This document shows positions 25,071-34,156 of a DNA stretch of 64,000 bases, in pieces. The position numbers were made by a program, and so were the translations under genes. The stretch is from Paraburkholderia dioscoreae (GTDB lineage: Bacteria; Pseudomonadota; Gammaproteobacteria; Burkholderiales; Burkholderiaceae), in assembly GCF_902459535.1 (NCBI RefSeq), contig NZ_LR699554.1, positions 3,410,001 to 3,474,000 on the forward strand, read 5' to 3'. Below the pieces are notes generated by a model. That model was not told the origin of the DNA. It saw nothing but the letters and a program-made list of their open reading frames with translations, and made no database searches. Each line of letters starts with the position of its first letter. Position 1 is the stretch's first letter.

Positions 25071-26144
25071 GTGAAGCACATCATTGCGGCCGGCTTGACG
25101 GCAATCTGCGCAACGACAGGCGCATGGGCGCAGAGCAGTGTGACGCTATACGGCAGCCTGGATGCCGGTGTCGCGTATGTCAGCAATGTAGGTGGCCATT
25201 CGAAGTGGATGGAAGAACAGGGCAACATGCAGCCTGACCGCTGGGGCCTGAAGGGCGTGGAAGATCTGGGCGGCGGCCTGAAGACGGTCTTCCAGTTGGA
25301 AAACGGCTTCTATACGAACACCGGCGCGTTCGCGAAATCCGGCGTGCTGTTCAACCGCCAGGCGTTTGTCGGTTTGAGCTCCGACACGATCGGCACGCTG
25401 ACGCTCGGTCATCAGACGCCGTTCAGCTTCGACGTGCTGGGTCCGCTGAGCACGGCTTATCTGGCGGCCAGCTGGTACGCGTTCCACCCGGGCAATATCG
25501 ACGAACTCGCCGACACGGGCGTGGTGCCGTTCGACAATTCGGTGAAATTCCGCTCGGCGAGTTTCAACGGCTTTCAGGTCGGCGCGATGATGGGTCTCGG
25601 CAATACGACCAACTTCTCCACCGGCAAGACACTGAGCTTTGCGCTTAGCTATGCGAACGGTCCGTTCAAGGCCGGCGCGACGTATGCGAATGAGCACGAC
25701 CGCACGCCGTCGATCGTCACCACGGGCATCACCAACTTCCAGGGCGTGGCAGCGGCGGCTTACACCGCGAGCAAGGTCGAAAACATGGGCGCGGGCGCGT
25801 CATACCAGTTCGGCAAGCTGCTGGTGCACGGTCTGTACACGCGCGTGAAGCTGGAGTCGGCCGGGCACTCGGACACGTATCAGAGCTACGACGTCGGCGC
25901 GAATTATCAGTTCACGCCGTTCAACAGCGTCGCCGGCGGTGCCGCGACGACGACGTTGGCGGGGCATCGCTGGACGCAGTTCGAGATCGGCGACATCTAC
26001 GCGCTGTCGAAGTCGACGCAACTCTACGTGAATGCACTGTACGAGCGCGCGGGTTCGAACACGGATGCGGCGTTCTTTACGGCAGGTGTGTCGAGCGGCC
26101 GGAACCAGACGATCATCCTGACCGGCATCCATCACTCGTTCTGA
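25071..26144 (+). CDS. Gram-negative porin (OmpC type)
   Basis: The protein is 357 aa from a GTG start preceded by CAGGAGA. The signal peptide is cleaved after TTGAWA near residue 20, followed by the Burkholderia porin entry QSSVTLYGSLDAGVAY. The conserved RWGLKGVEDLGGGLK and a terminal aromatic (HHSF) typical of trimeric 16-strand barrels are present. It lies divergent from the aromatic operon and shares its control region, so it probably admits the substrate across the outer membrane. Confidence 0.9.
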   Translation: MKHIIAAGLTAICATTGAWAQSSVTLYGSLDAGVAYVSNVGGHSKWMEEQGNMQPDRWGLKGVEDLGGGLKTVFQLENGFYTNTGAFAKSGVLFNRQAFVGLSSDTIGTLTLGHQTPFSFDVLGPLSTAYLAASWYAFHPGNIDELADTGVVPFDNSVKFRSASFNGFQVGAMMGLGNTTNFSTGKTLSFALSYANGPFKAGATYANEHDRTPSIVTTGITNFQGVAAAAYTASKVENMGAGASYQFGKLLVHGLYTRVKLESAGHSDTYQSYDVGANYQFTPFNSVAGGAATTTLAGHRWTQFEIGDIYALSKSTQLYVNALYERAGSNTDAAFFTAGVSSGRNQTIILTGIHHSF

Positions 26145-26247
26145 TGTGCTGACGATGCTGTGATGTGAAGCAGGCGGTCCGGCTGGCGAATGCAGCCGGA
26201 CTAGCGCCCAAGCGAATGCGGAAGCGGAAACAGGGGCGAAAGCGGAA

Positions 26248-27222
26248 TCAGCTCGCCGCCACCGGCTTGCGGCGGGCCTGAATCGCGGTCGGATCGTCCG
26301 CACGCGGCCGATAGCTGAGCCGCTCGGACAATTCGAGCGCCGCCTGGCAAACCGCAATGATGAGCGGCTCGCGCTCTTCGGCTTCGCCGATATCCGAACG
26401 TGGGATCGTGACCGTCAAGGCGGCCGCGATCTTGCCGCTCTGGTCGCGCACCGGTGCGCTCACTACCGAAATACCCCGCTCGAACGACGCTTCGCTCAGC
26501 GCATAGCCGAGCGTCGCGCTTTCGCGCACTCTCCCATACAGCTCTTCCACGGTGGCCGGCGTGCGTTCGGTGAAACGTTCGAGTTGCGGCTCGGGATATA
26601 ACTGGCGCAATTCCTCGAAGCTGAGATCGCCCATCAACACCTGGCCGTGCACCGTCGCATGTGCCGGCAAACGCGTGCCGACGTGGACCTTCACCGAACT
26701 GAACATCGGTGCATGGGTTTGCGCCTTGGCGACGAACACCACGTCGCGCTGATCGCGAATCAGCAGATGCGTGCTCAATCCCGTGGCATCGCGCAGGCGT
26801 TCGAGAATCGGCGTGCCGACATCGGTCAGTTCGAGCGAACTCAGATATTCGAAGCCAAGCCTCAACACCGCGACGCTCAGGCGAAAATAACGGTCGCCGT
26901 TGACGCGCTCCAGAAAGCCGAGCGCTTCGAGCGTCTGTAATAAACGGAACGTGGTGGTGCGCGGAATGCCGATACGCTTGGACAATTCGGGCGCACCGAG
27001 CACCGGCTCGCGCGCGCTGAATTCCGCCAGAATACGCAGACCCCGTTCCAGGCCCGGCACGAGATAAGTCGATCCGCCGGCGCTTTCTTCGTCGGTGGAA
27101 TCCGGGGACTCGGCGCCATCCAGCCGGCTCGGCAACGCCGCGTCGTCCTGCGAAATCGCGGCTGCCGCACCGCGTGGCTTTGCGTGCTTGCGTCCCGCTC
27201 CTGTCTGCTCTTCTTTTGCCAT
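26248..27222 (-). CDS. IclR-family regulator, paralogue of 19727-20611
   Basis: The protein is 324 aa. A low-complexity N-terminal extension of about 50 residues precedes the winged helix (APELSKRIGIPRTTTFRLLQ) and the effector domain (SSVKVHVGTRLPAHAT, SEASFERGISVVSAPV). The two IclR proteins share most of these motifs almost residue for residue, indicating duplication. It is convergent with the porin gene. It may recognise the same or a related operator, giving layered control of the aromatic operon. Confidence 0.9.
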   Translation of the reverse strand: MAKEEQTGAGRKHAKPRGAAAAISQDDAALPSRLDGAESPDSTDEESAGGSTYLVPGLERGLRILAEFSAREPVLGAPELSKRIGIPRTTTFRLLQTLEALGFLERVNGDRYFRLSVAVLRLGFEYLSSLELTDVGTPILERLRDATGLSTHLLIRDQRDVVFVAKAQTHAPMFSSVKVHVGTRLPAHATVHGQVLMGDLSFEELRQLYPEPQLERFTERTPATVEELYGRVRESATLGYALSEASFERGISVVSAPVRDQSGKIAAALTVTIPRSDIGEAEEREPLIIAVCQAALELSERLSYRPRADDPTAIQARRKPVAAS

Positions 27223-27635
27223 CTTGGCTGCCGTTTCTGCTGTTCATCAAGGTCAGATCAGCATGATAGCGCGTGCCGCCGGGCACCTTCACTGTCGTCG
27301 TTATTTCTTCCGACACGCCCCGCCGCGAGCCGTCCGATCCTCTACACTCGTGGAGCGCTCGCCGGTATGGCGGAACGTGCCCGAGGTCGTGCGCCGGGTC
27401 GTGCGCCGGGTCGTGCGCTGGGTCGTGTGCCGGGTCGTGTGCCGGGTCGTGTGCCGGGTCGTGTGCCGGGTCGTGTGCCGGGTCGTGTGCCGGGTCGTGT
27501 GCTGGGTCGTGGTTAACCATGCCTTTCGCCGCACCGCCACCGTTTCACGCGGTGCTATGCTTTGAAGCGGTCCATTGCGCCAAGCCTCGCTGCGGCCGCG
27601 CATTCGCTCCGCTCAGGCGTTCGGAGGCCACACCC
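27223..27635. other. Gene-less stretch containing a minisatellite
   Basis: A 410-bp divergent interval between IclR and a small conserved gene. It holds the 12-bp tandem array at 27386-27505. All six frames through the array are open and encode repeats such as RVPG or AHDP, but none has a credible start or homology. Confidence 0.6.
27386..27505. repeat. Ten tandem copies of a 12-bp unit
   Basis: The unit is GTCGTGTGCCGG. Units 1-3 carry a C in place of T at position 7, and units 3 and 10 carry a further C-to-T change; units 4-9 are identical. A partial unit follows to 27511. The homogeneity of the central copies suggests recent slippage expansion. Confidence 0.9.
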
Positions 27636-27923
27636 ATGTCCGATTCCATTCAGATTCAGGTTGCCGACTCGCACCTTTATCCGGGCTGCGCGGTGCGCAT
27701 CGCATACTTGCCGGAGCAGGCACGGGCGGCCGCGGCCGTCGTCGAATTCGCCGACGGTTCCGGCGCCAACGCCACTTGCCATCGACGAACGCTCGACGAA
27801 CTCGAATTGATGGTGGACCGCTATGCCACGCAAAAGCGTCACCCCGTCGACACCCGGCATTGGCTTCTGCTTGCCGTCGACGCGACGCATAACAGTTGGC
27901 GCGTAAAGCGCCGGCTGCCTTAG
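27636..27923 (+). CDS. Small conserved hypothetical protein (95 aa)
   Basis: The ATG at 27636 is preceded by CGGAGG. The sequence is soluble, with a beta-rich N-terminus (IQIQVADSHLYPGCAVRIAY) and a C-terminal WRVKRRLP. I do not recognise a family. It lies 100 bp upstream of the acid phosphatase gene on the same strand and may be co-transcribed. Confidence 0.55.
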   Translation: MSDSIQIQVADSHLYPGCAVRIAYLPEQARAAAAVVEFADGSGANATCHRRTLDELELMVDRYATQKRHPVDTRHWLLLAVDATHNSWRVKRRLP

Positions 27924-28022
27924 CCTGTACTTTCCGCCCGCTTCGAATCCGCAACCGGTGCCGCGCATAGGCGGCTCCGAGCGGAGCCTGAGCGCCCGTC
28001 ACAGCCACGTCGAAACCTAGCG

Positions 28023-29726
28023 ATGACCGATCACGACTCCAACCTGCCGCCGAGCGCCACCAACGCCGACAACACCCCTGACGCGCCGGACGATCCCGAC
28101 CGCCGCCGGGTTCTCACCGGCCTCGCGGCGGTCGGTCTCGGACTGGCGCTCACCGGCTGCAAAACCGACCAGAACCTGTTCAGCGACGGCGCGCCGCGCA
28201 GCGCCGCCGACCTACGCCTCGACGCCGCGCTCCGCGATCAGGTCAGGCACATCGTGGTGATCTATGCGGAGAACCGCAGCTTCGCCAACCTGTACGGCAA
28301 CTTCCCCGGCATTCAAAATCCGCTCGATGCCGTGAGCGCCAAGCGCTATCTGCAACTCGACCGCGACGGCAAGACGCCGCTGCCGCGCTTGCCGGCAATC
28401 TGGGGCGGCCTCGTGCCGCAAGCGCAGGAAGTGGACGGCAAGCGCTACATGATCGGCCAGAAAGACATCGTCGATCTGCGCAACGGCCCCTTCTACATCG
28501 CCGACGCGCAGGGTGCGCCGCTGCCGACCGGCGTGATCACGCGCGATCTCGTGCACCGCTTCTATCAGAACCAGATGCAGATCAACGCCGGCCGCAACAA
28601 CCAGTTCGCCGCGTGGGGCGATTCCGGCGGCCTAGTGATGGGCCACTACCGCAACTCCGCCGACACACTGCGCCTGTGGAATCTCGCGCAGCAGTACACG
28701 CTGTGCGACAACTTTTTCATGGCGGCTTTTGGCGGCTCGTGGCTGAACCACATCTTTCTGATTTCGGCACAGGCGCCGTTCTATCCCGACATTCAGAACA
28801 GCCCGGCAAAGAAGATGGTGTCGGTGGTTGAAGGCGACGATCCGACCGGCACACGGCTGAAGCAGGCGGAAGACTCGCCCGCCTCCGCGCTCGACGGTCC
28901 GCCGAAGTTCGTCAACGACGGCGCGTTCACCGCCGACGGCTATGCCGTCAACACGATGGCGCCGCCATATCAGCCGAGCAACGTGCGGCCGGCCGAAGGC
29001 GGCAATCCGGCCTTTGCGGATCTGTCGAATCCGCGCGTGCTGCCGCCGCAGAATTACGCGACGATCGGCGACCGCCTGACGGACAAAGGTGTCGATTGGG
29101 CGTGGTACAGCGGCGCATGGCAGTACGCGTTGGAGCATCAGGATACCGGTGCCGTGCCCGACTTTCAGTATCACCACCAGCCGTTCAACTACTTCGCCAA
29201 TTACGCGCCGGGCACGGCGGCGCGGCGCAGGTATCTACGCGACGGCGGCCTCGGCAACGACGCGTCGACCAACCGTCTGATCGCGGATATCGATGCGGGT
29301 CGTTTGCCCACGGTCACGTTCTACAAGCCGCAAGGCGATCTGAACATGCATGCGGGCTATGCGGACGTCGAATCGGGCGACCGTCATATCGCGACGGTGA
29401 TCGAACATATTCAACGCGGCCCGCAGTGGGCGAATACGGTCGTGATCGTGACCGTCGACGAGAACGGCGGCTGGTGGGATCCGGTCTCGCCGCCAAGAGG
29501 CGACCGCTGGGGTCCGGGCTCGCGGATTCCTGCATTGGTCGTTTCGCCGTTGGCGAAGAAGGGTTATGTCGACCACACCGTGTACGACACCAATTCGATT
29601 CTTCGATTGATCAGCCGGGTGCATGGCCTCGCGCCGCTCAAGGGCGTGGTGGCACGCGATCGCGCATTCGCGAGCAATGGGCTCGCGCCGTTGGGAGATT
29701 TGACAGCGAGCCTGGATCTGGCTTGA
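28023..29726 (+). CDS. acpA: AcpA-family acid phosphatase/phosphoesterase lipoprotein
   Basis: The protein is 567 aa. The N-terminus has twin Arg (DRRRVLTG), a hydrophobic stretch and a lipobox LTGC near residue 46, suggesting a Tat- or Sec-exported lipoprotein. The catalytic domain belongs to the phospholipase C/AcpA superfamily: VIYAENRSFANLYG (about 80-93), GGSWLNHIF, and TVDENGGWWDPVSPP (about 477-491), carrying the metal-binding acidic residues. The family hydrolyses phosphomonoesters in the periplasm. A hairpin follows the stop codon. Confidence 0.88.
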   Translation: MTDHDSNLPPSATNADNTPDAPDDPDRRRVLTGLAAVGLGLALTGCKTDQNLFSDGAPRSAADLRLDAALRDQVRHIVVIYAENRSFANLYGNFPGIQNPLDAVSAKRYLQLDRDGKTPLPRLPAIWGGLVPQAQEVDGKRYMIGQKDIVDLRNGPFYIADAQGAPLPTGVITRDLVHRFYQNQMQINAGRNNQFAAWGDSGGLVMGHYRNSADTLRLWNLAQQYTLCDNFFMAAFGGSWLNHIFLISAQAPFYPDIQNSPAKKMVSVVEGDDPTGTRLKQAEDSPASALDGPPKFVNDGAFTADGYAVNTMAPPYQPSNVRPAEGGNPAFADLSNPRVLPPQNYATIGDRLTDKGVDWAWYSGAWQYALEHQDTGAVPDFQYHHQPFNYFANYAPGTAARRRYLRDGGLGNDASTNRLIADIDAGRLPTVTFYKPQGDLNMHAGYADVESGDRHIATVIEHIQRGPQWANTVVIVTVDENGGWWDPVSPPRGDRWGPGSRIPALVVSPLAKKGYVDHTVYDTNSILRLISRVHGLAPLKGVVARDRAFASNGLAPLGDLTASLDLA

Positions 29727-29739
29727 GAGTCGAGGTTCG

Positions 29740-29766
29740 TACGCCTGCGGTGTGGCCGCAGGCGTA
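29740..29766 (+). terminator. Hairpin after the acid phosphatase gene
   Basis: TACGCCTGCGG (29740-29750) and CCGCAGGCGTA (29756-29766) form a perfect 11-bp stem with a 5-nt loop. No strong T-tract is present. Confidence 0.55.
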
Positions 29767-29923
29767 TCGGTATCCATCAGCGGTTACTGTACTCGTCACG
29801 CGCAAATGCGCTGCGCGGTTGCGTCCATTTTTTCGTGCCCGACCGTCATACCTTTTGCCTTGAATAACACGCGTTGCGGCATAGACTGATAAAGCACGAC
29901 TTCGCAATCTGTACGGAACTGCC

Positions 29924-30283
29924 ATGCGACTGACCATCCTCATCAACGGTTCGGATCCCACCGTCAGCCACGACTACGCTGTCTTATGGCTCGATACCGA
30001 AGAGCATCGGTGGTCGAGAGAGGCGCACCAGGGGATCGATCTGCCGCCGTGGGGCGAACTGCACGACGACAACGGCGTGACGACGCTTTGTGCGCCGAGC
30101 ACGGACGCACCGCTGTGCACGTTGCGCGGCTTACACGTGGACCGCAAACAGCGCGTGAGCGCCGCGCAAGGCGCCGCGGCATGGACGGCCCTGCCGACGC
30201 GCGCGCCGACCAGCGGCTTCTGGCGTCTACAAGCAGTGGACCGTCAAACGGTCCGCGCCGAAAACAGCGTGTTCGGCAATTAG
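29924..30283 (+). CDS. Conserved hypothetical protein (119 aa)
   Basis: The ATG at 29924 follows a weak GGAA. The protein is soluble and Trp-rich (WLDTEEHRWSREAH, LPPWGELHDD, SGFWRLQAVDRQ). I recognise no domain. It is flanked by hairpins on both sides, suggesting its own transcript. Confidence 0.55.
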   Translation: MRLTILINGSDPTVSHDYAVLWLDTEEHRWSREAHQGIDLPPWGELHDDNGVTTLCAPSTDAPLCTLRGLHVDRKQRVSAAQGAAAWTALPTRAPTSGFWRLQAVDRQTVRAENSVFGN

Positions 30284-30311
30284 GTTTCAGCACCTCATTT
30301 CTTGTCGGTCG

Positions 30312-30348
30312 AAATTGCCGCGCGCGAGAGACTCGCGTGCGGCAATTT
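30312..30348. terminator. 17-bp-stem hairpin
   Basis: AAATTGCCGCGCGCGAG and CTCGCGTGCGGCAATTT pair with one mismatch around a 3-nt loop. It lies 29 bp after the 119-aa gene and ends in TTT, acting as the likely terminator. Confidence 0.65.
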
Positions 30349-30572
30349 CGCACGCGCGTTCGCTCACTACATCAAAGAAGTTCTCGCGCGCGAATTTAAG
30401 GCCGCCTTAAGTTTGCGCACGTAGAGTTGGCAATCCACGCATTAGGGTCGCTGCAAAGCGGCCCATTTTTTTGTGCGAATCCGCTAGTGGAAAACCTGAC
30501 TCTTCCGGCGAGCGGCTGCCTCCGGGCGAATCGACGGCCTCACCCCGGATCTCAAAGGCTTACGTACAATCG

Positions 30573-31499
30573 TCACGCTTTCCTGCGATTCCGGATCAAG
30601 CCCATCAACTGGCGATCACGCCACCGAACCCGTGCATCCCAATCGTCGAGTGGCAAGGCAGCGCGCCGCTGGGCCGCCACGAGTGTCACGAGATCGGGTG
30701 TCCATGGATCATGCTGGCCACGCGATGCGCCCATTCGTTCGTACGCAGGCCCCATCTTCTGCGCATGCGACGCGATCCCGCCGCGCGTGTTGAGATCAAC
30801 GGTCTCGAACGGCCCTGTTACCGACCAGCGCAGGCCGACGCCGTCGCGTATCACCGTGTCGATATCCGCAACCGAAGCCACACCGTCCCGCACCAGGCAA
30901 TATGCTTCGCGTAACACCGCGCCTTGCAGCCGGTTGAAAATGAACCCCTCGATCTCCCCCGTCACACGGACCGTGCTCATCCCCGCCGATTCGTAGAACT
31001 CCGTAGCGCGGCTGATCGTCGCGTCGTCTGTAAAGGGTGCCGGCACGATCTCGACTACCGGGATCAGATAAGGCGGATTGCCTGGATGCGCAACCAGGCA
31101 GCGCGCGCGCCCCGGCAAAGCACCGGCGAAAGAAGACGTGGTCAATGCCGACGAAGAACTCGCCAACACTGCGGTAGCAGGCGCATGCAGGTCGATTTGC
31201 GCGAATAGTTCGCGTTTCAGATCGACACGCTCCGGCGCGCATTCCTGCACGAGCACAACCTCACTTATCGCCTCGGCCAGGTCATCGAATACCGTAATGC
31301 GAGCCAGCATCGACTCCGCTGGTTCGGCGAGTAGCCCAAACTCGGCGAGATCGGCAAGGCGCGTCAGCACCTCGGGTTTCACGGCGTTTCGCCGCTCTTG
31401 CGCCGGTTCGTAAAGATGCACTGCAAAGCCGGCTCGGGCAAACACGATACAAAACGCAACACCAATGCTGCCCCCGCCGATGATCGCGACCTTCTTCAT
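30573..31499 (-). CDS. 3-hydroxyacyl-CoA dehydrogenase family (CRYL1-like)
   Basis: The protein is 308 aa. The NAD-binding motif VAIIGGGSIGVAF is at the N-terminus, with a Ser-rich catalytic segment (LASSSSALTTSSF) and a His in CLVAHPGNPPYLIPVVE. The HPxNPPYxIPxVE form is that of lambda-crystallin/L-gulonate 3-dehydrogenase rather than fatty-acid HADs. It may oxidise a 3-hydroxy acid in the adjoining pathway. The start at 31499 follows GGAGAAG. It lies downstream of the ATP-NAD kinase-like gene on the same strand, with a 20-bp gap. Confidence 0.82.
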   Translation of the reverse strand: MKKVAIIGGGSIGVAFCIVFARAGFAVHLYEPAQERRNAVKPEVLTRLADLAEFGLLAEPAESMLARITVFDDLAEAISEVVLVQECAPERVDLKRELFAQIDLHAPATAVLASSSSALTTSSFAGALPGRARCLVAHPGNPPYLIPVVEIVPAPFTDDATISRATEFYESAGMSTVRVTGEIEGFIFNRLQGAVLREAYCLVRDGVASVADIDTVIRDGVGLRWSVTGPFETVDLNTRGGIASHAQKMGPAYERMGASRGQHDPWTPDLVTLVAAQRRAALPLDDWDARVRWRDRQLMGLIRNRRKA

Positions 31500-31519
31500 C
31501 ACTTCTCCCATTCGAGTTT

Positions 31520-32656
31520 TCAGCAGGTCAACCGCATCACCATGCTGCGATTAGCCCCCGTGCGAATCCGCAACGGCCCGGCAAGCGCACGGTCCATGTC
31601 GGCGTCACCGGTATCCACGAACAGGCGGCCGTCCACAAGCGACAGCAGTTTGTGAACGCTCGCCACCGTTTCGATGCGTTGGCGCGGTACGCGCGCCAGC
31701 ACGCGCGCGCTGATCGGCTGATTGCCGCGGCCGAACAGGCATCCCTGGCGTCCGATCACTCCCATTACGATCGACGCGGACGGCCATCTGTCCAGCAGCG
31801 TCAACAGCGTGGCTTCCGACGCATCGGCGGCCACGATCCTGCCATTGACGATCGCATCGACACCCAGCATCGTGCCGCGCACGCCAGCGCATTCGCAAAG
31901 CGTCGCCATCGTCGTGCCGGGACCAACGATATACAGCGTGTCTGGTGCAAATTCCGCCGCCAGTTGACGGCATGCCGCCTCGATATCCGCAAGACCGCTT
32001 TCGGGTAACTGCGCCTTGCTCGCCTGCATCCGCGTGCGGTCTACCGGTGCCAGCACATGTCCGTGCAGCCGCGATGACGCACGGTCGGCGCGCAATTGCG
32101 CTTCGTCGATATCGAGCAATTCGACGGGATGCACGTCGAATCGTCCAAGCGCGCACTGGACCGCCACTTCCCCGGCGCGCGCCGATGTCATGGCGAATAC
32201 GCCCGAATACATCTTCACGCCACACGGAATGCCGATCATCGGAAAAGATGTCCCGACACTGGCGGCGACATCGCGCGCCGTGCCATCACCGCCCGCGAAC
32301 AGGATCAGATCGGCTCCGGCAGCAATGAACGCGCGGCACGCCGCCGCCGTATCCGCCGAAGAACTCGGCGAACCAGCGGGCCACGCCACAACTCGTGCAT
32401 CGAGTCCTGCAAGCCGGCAGGCGTCCTTGCCCATCGCGCCCGCCGCAGTGACCACACGGAAACACGCCGTATCCGCTGCCGCCCGCAGTCGCAGCAATGC
32501 GGGCAACGCACGCGTACCCGCCGCGAAGCAGGCTTGCCGCGCGCGTGCCTCGGCAACGGTCTGCGGCCCATCGCTTCCTTTGAGTCCGACCGCGCCGCCC
32601 ACGCCGGCAAGCGGATTGATGACTATCCCAATGCAGATCGACACGTTCGCATCCAA
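31520..32656 (-). CDS. ATP-NAD kinase family protein (AcoX-like)
   Basis: The protein is 378 aa. It has an N-terminal NAD-kinase-like fold with INPLAGVGG, the signature FAGGDGTARDV (about 120-130) and GIPCGVKMYSGVFA, then an extended C-terminal domain typical of AcoX-type proteins beside catabolic clusters. AcoX function is not settled; phosphorylation of NAD or another small molecule is inferred. It is divergent from the GcvPA-like gene across a shared operator region (32686-32713). Confidence 0.8.
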   Translation of the reverse strand: MDANVSICIGIVINPLAGVGGAVGLKGSDGPQTVAEARARQACFAAGTRALPALLRLRAAADTACFRVVTAAGAMGKDACRLAGLDARVVAWPAGSPSSSADTAAACRAFIAAGADLILFAGGDGTARDVAASVGTSFPMIGIPCGVKMYSGVFAMTSARAGEVAVQCALGRFDVHPVELLDIDEAQLRADRASSRLHGHVLAPVDRTRMQASKAQLPESGLADIEAACRQLAAEFAPDTLYIVGPGTTMATLCECAGVRGTMLGVDAIVNGRIVAADASEATLLTLLDRWPSASIVMGVIGRQGCLFGRGNQPISARVLARVPRQRIETVASVHKLLSLVDGRLFVDTGDADMDRALAGPLRIRTGANRSMVMRLTC

Positions 32657-32685
32657 CCTTGCGACAACAAATTTATATGGTTATA

Positions 32686-32713
32686 TTGTGCGCCATACAA
32701 ACAAATGTGCGCA
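32686..32713. promoter_or_regulatory. GTGCGC-type operator region (two half-sites)
   Basis: TTGTGCGCCATACAA at 32686-32700 and TGTGCGCA at 32706-32713 lie between the divergent ATP-NAD kinase-like and GcvPA-like genes. The motif recurs at most promoters of the island. Confidence 0.55.
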
Positions 32714-32746
32714 ACTTAAATCAGGCGTGCATCACCGGAGTACCGC

Positions 32747-34156
32747 ATGCGAAGTCAGCCGCATCCCTTCATGGCCAATTCCGTCACTGCGATCCAGCAG
32801 GAGATGCTGGACGCAATCGGCGCAAAGACCGTTGCGGAATTGTTCGAGCAGATTCCCGCTGATCATCTGACGAAGGCACCCCTCGATCTGCCGCCCGCGC
32901 TCCCGTCGGAAGCCGCACTCAGAAGGTATCTGATCGACACGCTCAGTCAGAACCGTCATTGCGAAAGCGAACTGAGTTTTCTCGGCGGCGGCTGCTGGCG
33001 TCATCACGTCCCTGCCATTTGCGACGAAATCGCGCGACGCAGTGAATTTCTGACCTCCGTTTGGGGGACGCCTTCGTCTGACCAGGGGCGCTATCAGGCA
33101 TGGTTCGAGTTCTGCAGCCAGCTTGGCGAACTGGTCGATTGCGATCTGGTCGGCCTGCCCGTCTATACATGGGGTTGCGCGGCCGGCCACGCATTGCGCA
33201 TGGCCTCGCGCCTCAACGGCCGGCGCAAGGTGCTCGTGCCGGAAGTGCTCGATCCCGAACGTCTGCTCGTGATTCGCAATTATTGCGAGCCGTCTGGGAT
33301 GGCGCAGCATCTGTCGATCGTGTCGATGCAGACCGATCCCGCGAGCGGTCGCATCGATCTGGCGCAGGCCGCCGCGCAAATCGACGGGGACACGGCGGCG
33401 GTGTACATCGAAATGCCGAATTACTTCGGCATCCTCGAAGAAGATGCCGAACGGCTCGCCACGTTGGCACACGCTGTGGGCGCGGAAATGATCGTCGGCG
33501 TGGACCCGATTTCGCTCGGCGTGCTCGCGCCGCCCCCGTCTTATGGCGCGGACATCGTGGTCGGCACAACCCAGCCGCTCGGTGTACACATGTATGGCGG
33601 CGGCGGTCTGGGCGGCTTCATCGCGACCCGGGACGAAGAACGCTATGCGCGCGAATATCCGACGCTGCTCGTCAGCATGACCAGCACCAGTCGCGCGGGC
33701 GAAATCGGCTTCGGCCTGTCGCTCGCCGAGCAGTCTTCGTATGGATCGCGGGAGAACGGCAAGGACTGGACCGGCAACTCGGTCTACCTTTGGGCCATTG
33801 CTAACGCGGTCTACCTGTCACTGATGGGTCCGCAAGGCTTCGAGGACGCAGGCCGGCTCATCACTGCGCAGGCCCGCTATGCAGCGCAACGGCTCGCCGC
33901 GCTTCCTGGTGTGACGGTGCCGCTATCAGGCAGCTTCTTCAAGGAATTCGTCGTCGATTTTTCCGCAACGGGCCGCAGCGTCGCATCGATCAATCAGGCG
34001 CTACGCGCACGCGGAATTTTTGGCGGCCACGATCTGTCCGCGGAGTTTCCGGCATTCGGCCAGCGCGCGCTTTATTGCGTCACCGAGCTCCATGAGCGGC
34101 GCGACATCGACCGGCTCTTCGACACCCTTGGCGAGATCCTGAATCATGACGACTAA
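32747..34156 (+). CDS. Glycine dehydrogenase subunit 1-like protein (GcvPA-like)
   Basis: The protein is 469 aa, the usual GcvPA length. Conserved family stretches include LSFLGGGCWRHHVPA (about 77-91), YIEMPNYFGILEED and GVDPISLGVLAPP. The segment normally reading EGQSLG is TTQPLGVHMYGGGGLGG, and the conserved REQHIRREKATSNICTN-type block is replaced by AEQSSYGSRENGKDW, so substrate or partner contacts may differ. In the glycine cleavage system PA and PB form the decarboxylating P-protein. No H- or T-protein gene is in this window. CCGGAG precedes the ATG. Confidence 0.82.
   Translation: MRSQPHPFMANSVTAIQQEMLDAIGAKTVAELFEQIPADHLTKAPLDLPPALPSEAALRRYLIDTLSQNRHCESELSFLGGGCWRHHVPAICDEIARRSEFLTSVWGTPSSDQGRYQAWFEFCSQLGELVDCDLVGLPVYTWGCAAGHALRMASRLNGRRKVLVPEVLDPERLLVIRNYCEPSGMAQHLSIVSMQTDPASGRIDLAQAAAQIDGDTAAVYIEMPNYFGILEEDAERLATLAHAVGAEMIVGVDPISLGVLAPPPSYGADIVVGTTQPLGVHMYGGGGLGGFIATRDEERYAREYPTLLVSMTSTSRAGEIGFGLSLAEQSSYGSRENGKDWTGNSVYLWAIANAVYLSLMGPQGFEDAGRLITAQARYAAQRLAALPGVTVPLSGSFFKEFVVDFSATGRSVASINQALRARGIFGGHDLSAEFPAFGQRALYCVTELHERRDIDRLFDTLGEILNHDD

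Noticed and set aside
27386..27511. Possible CRISPR array or repeat protein in the tandem repeats
   Set aside because: Units are contiguous 12-mers without spacers and no cas genes are near. Encoded AHDP/RVPG repeats lack a start and homology, so a minisatellite is the better reading.
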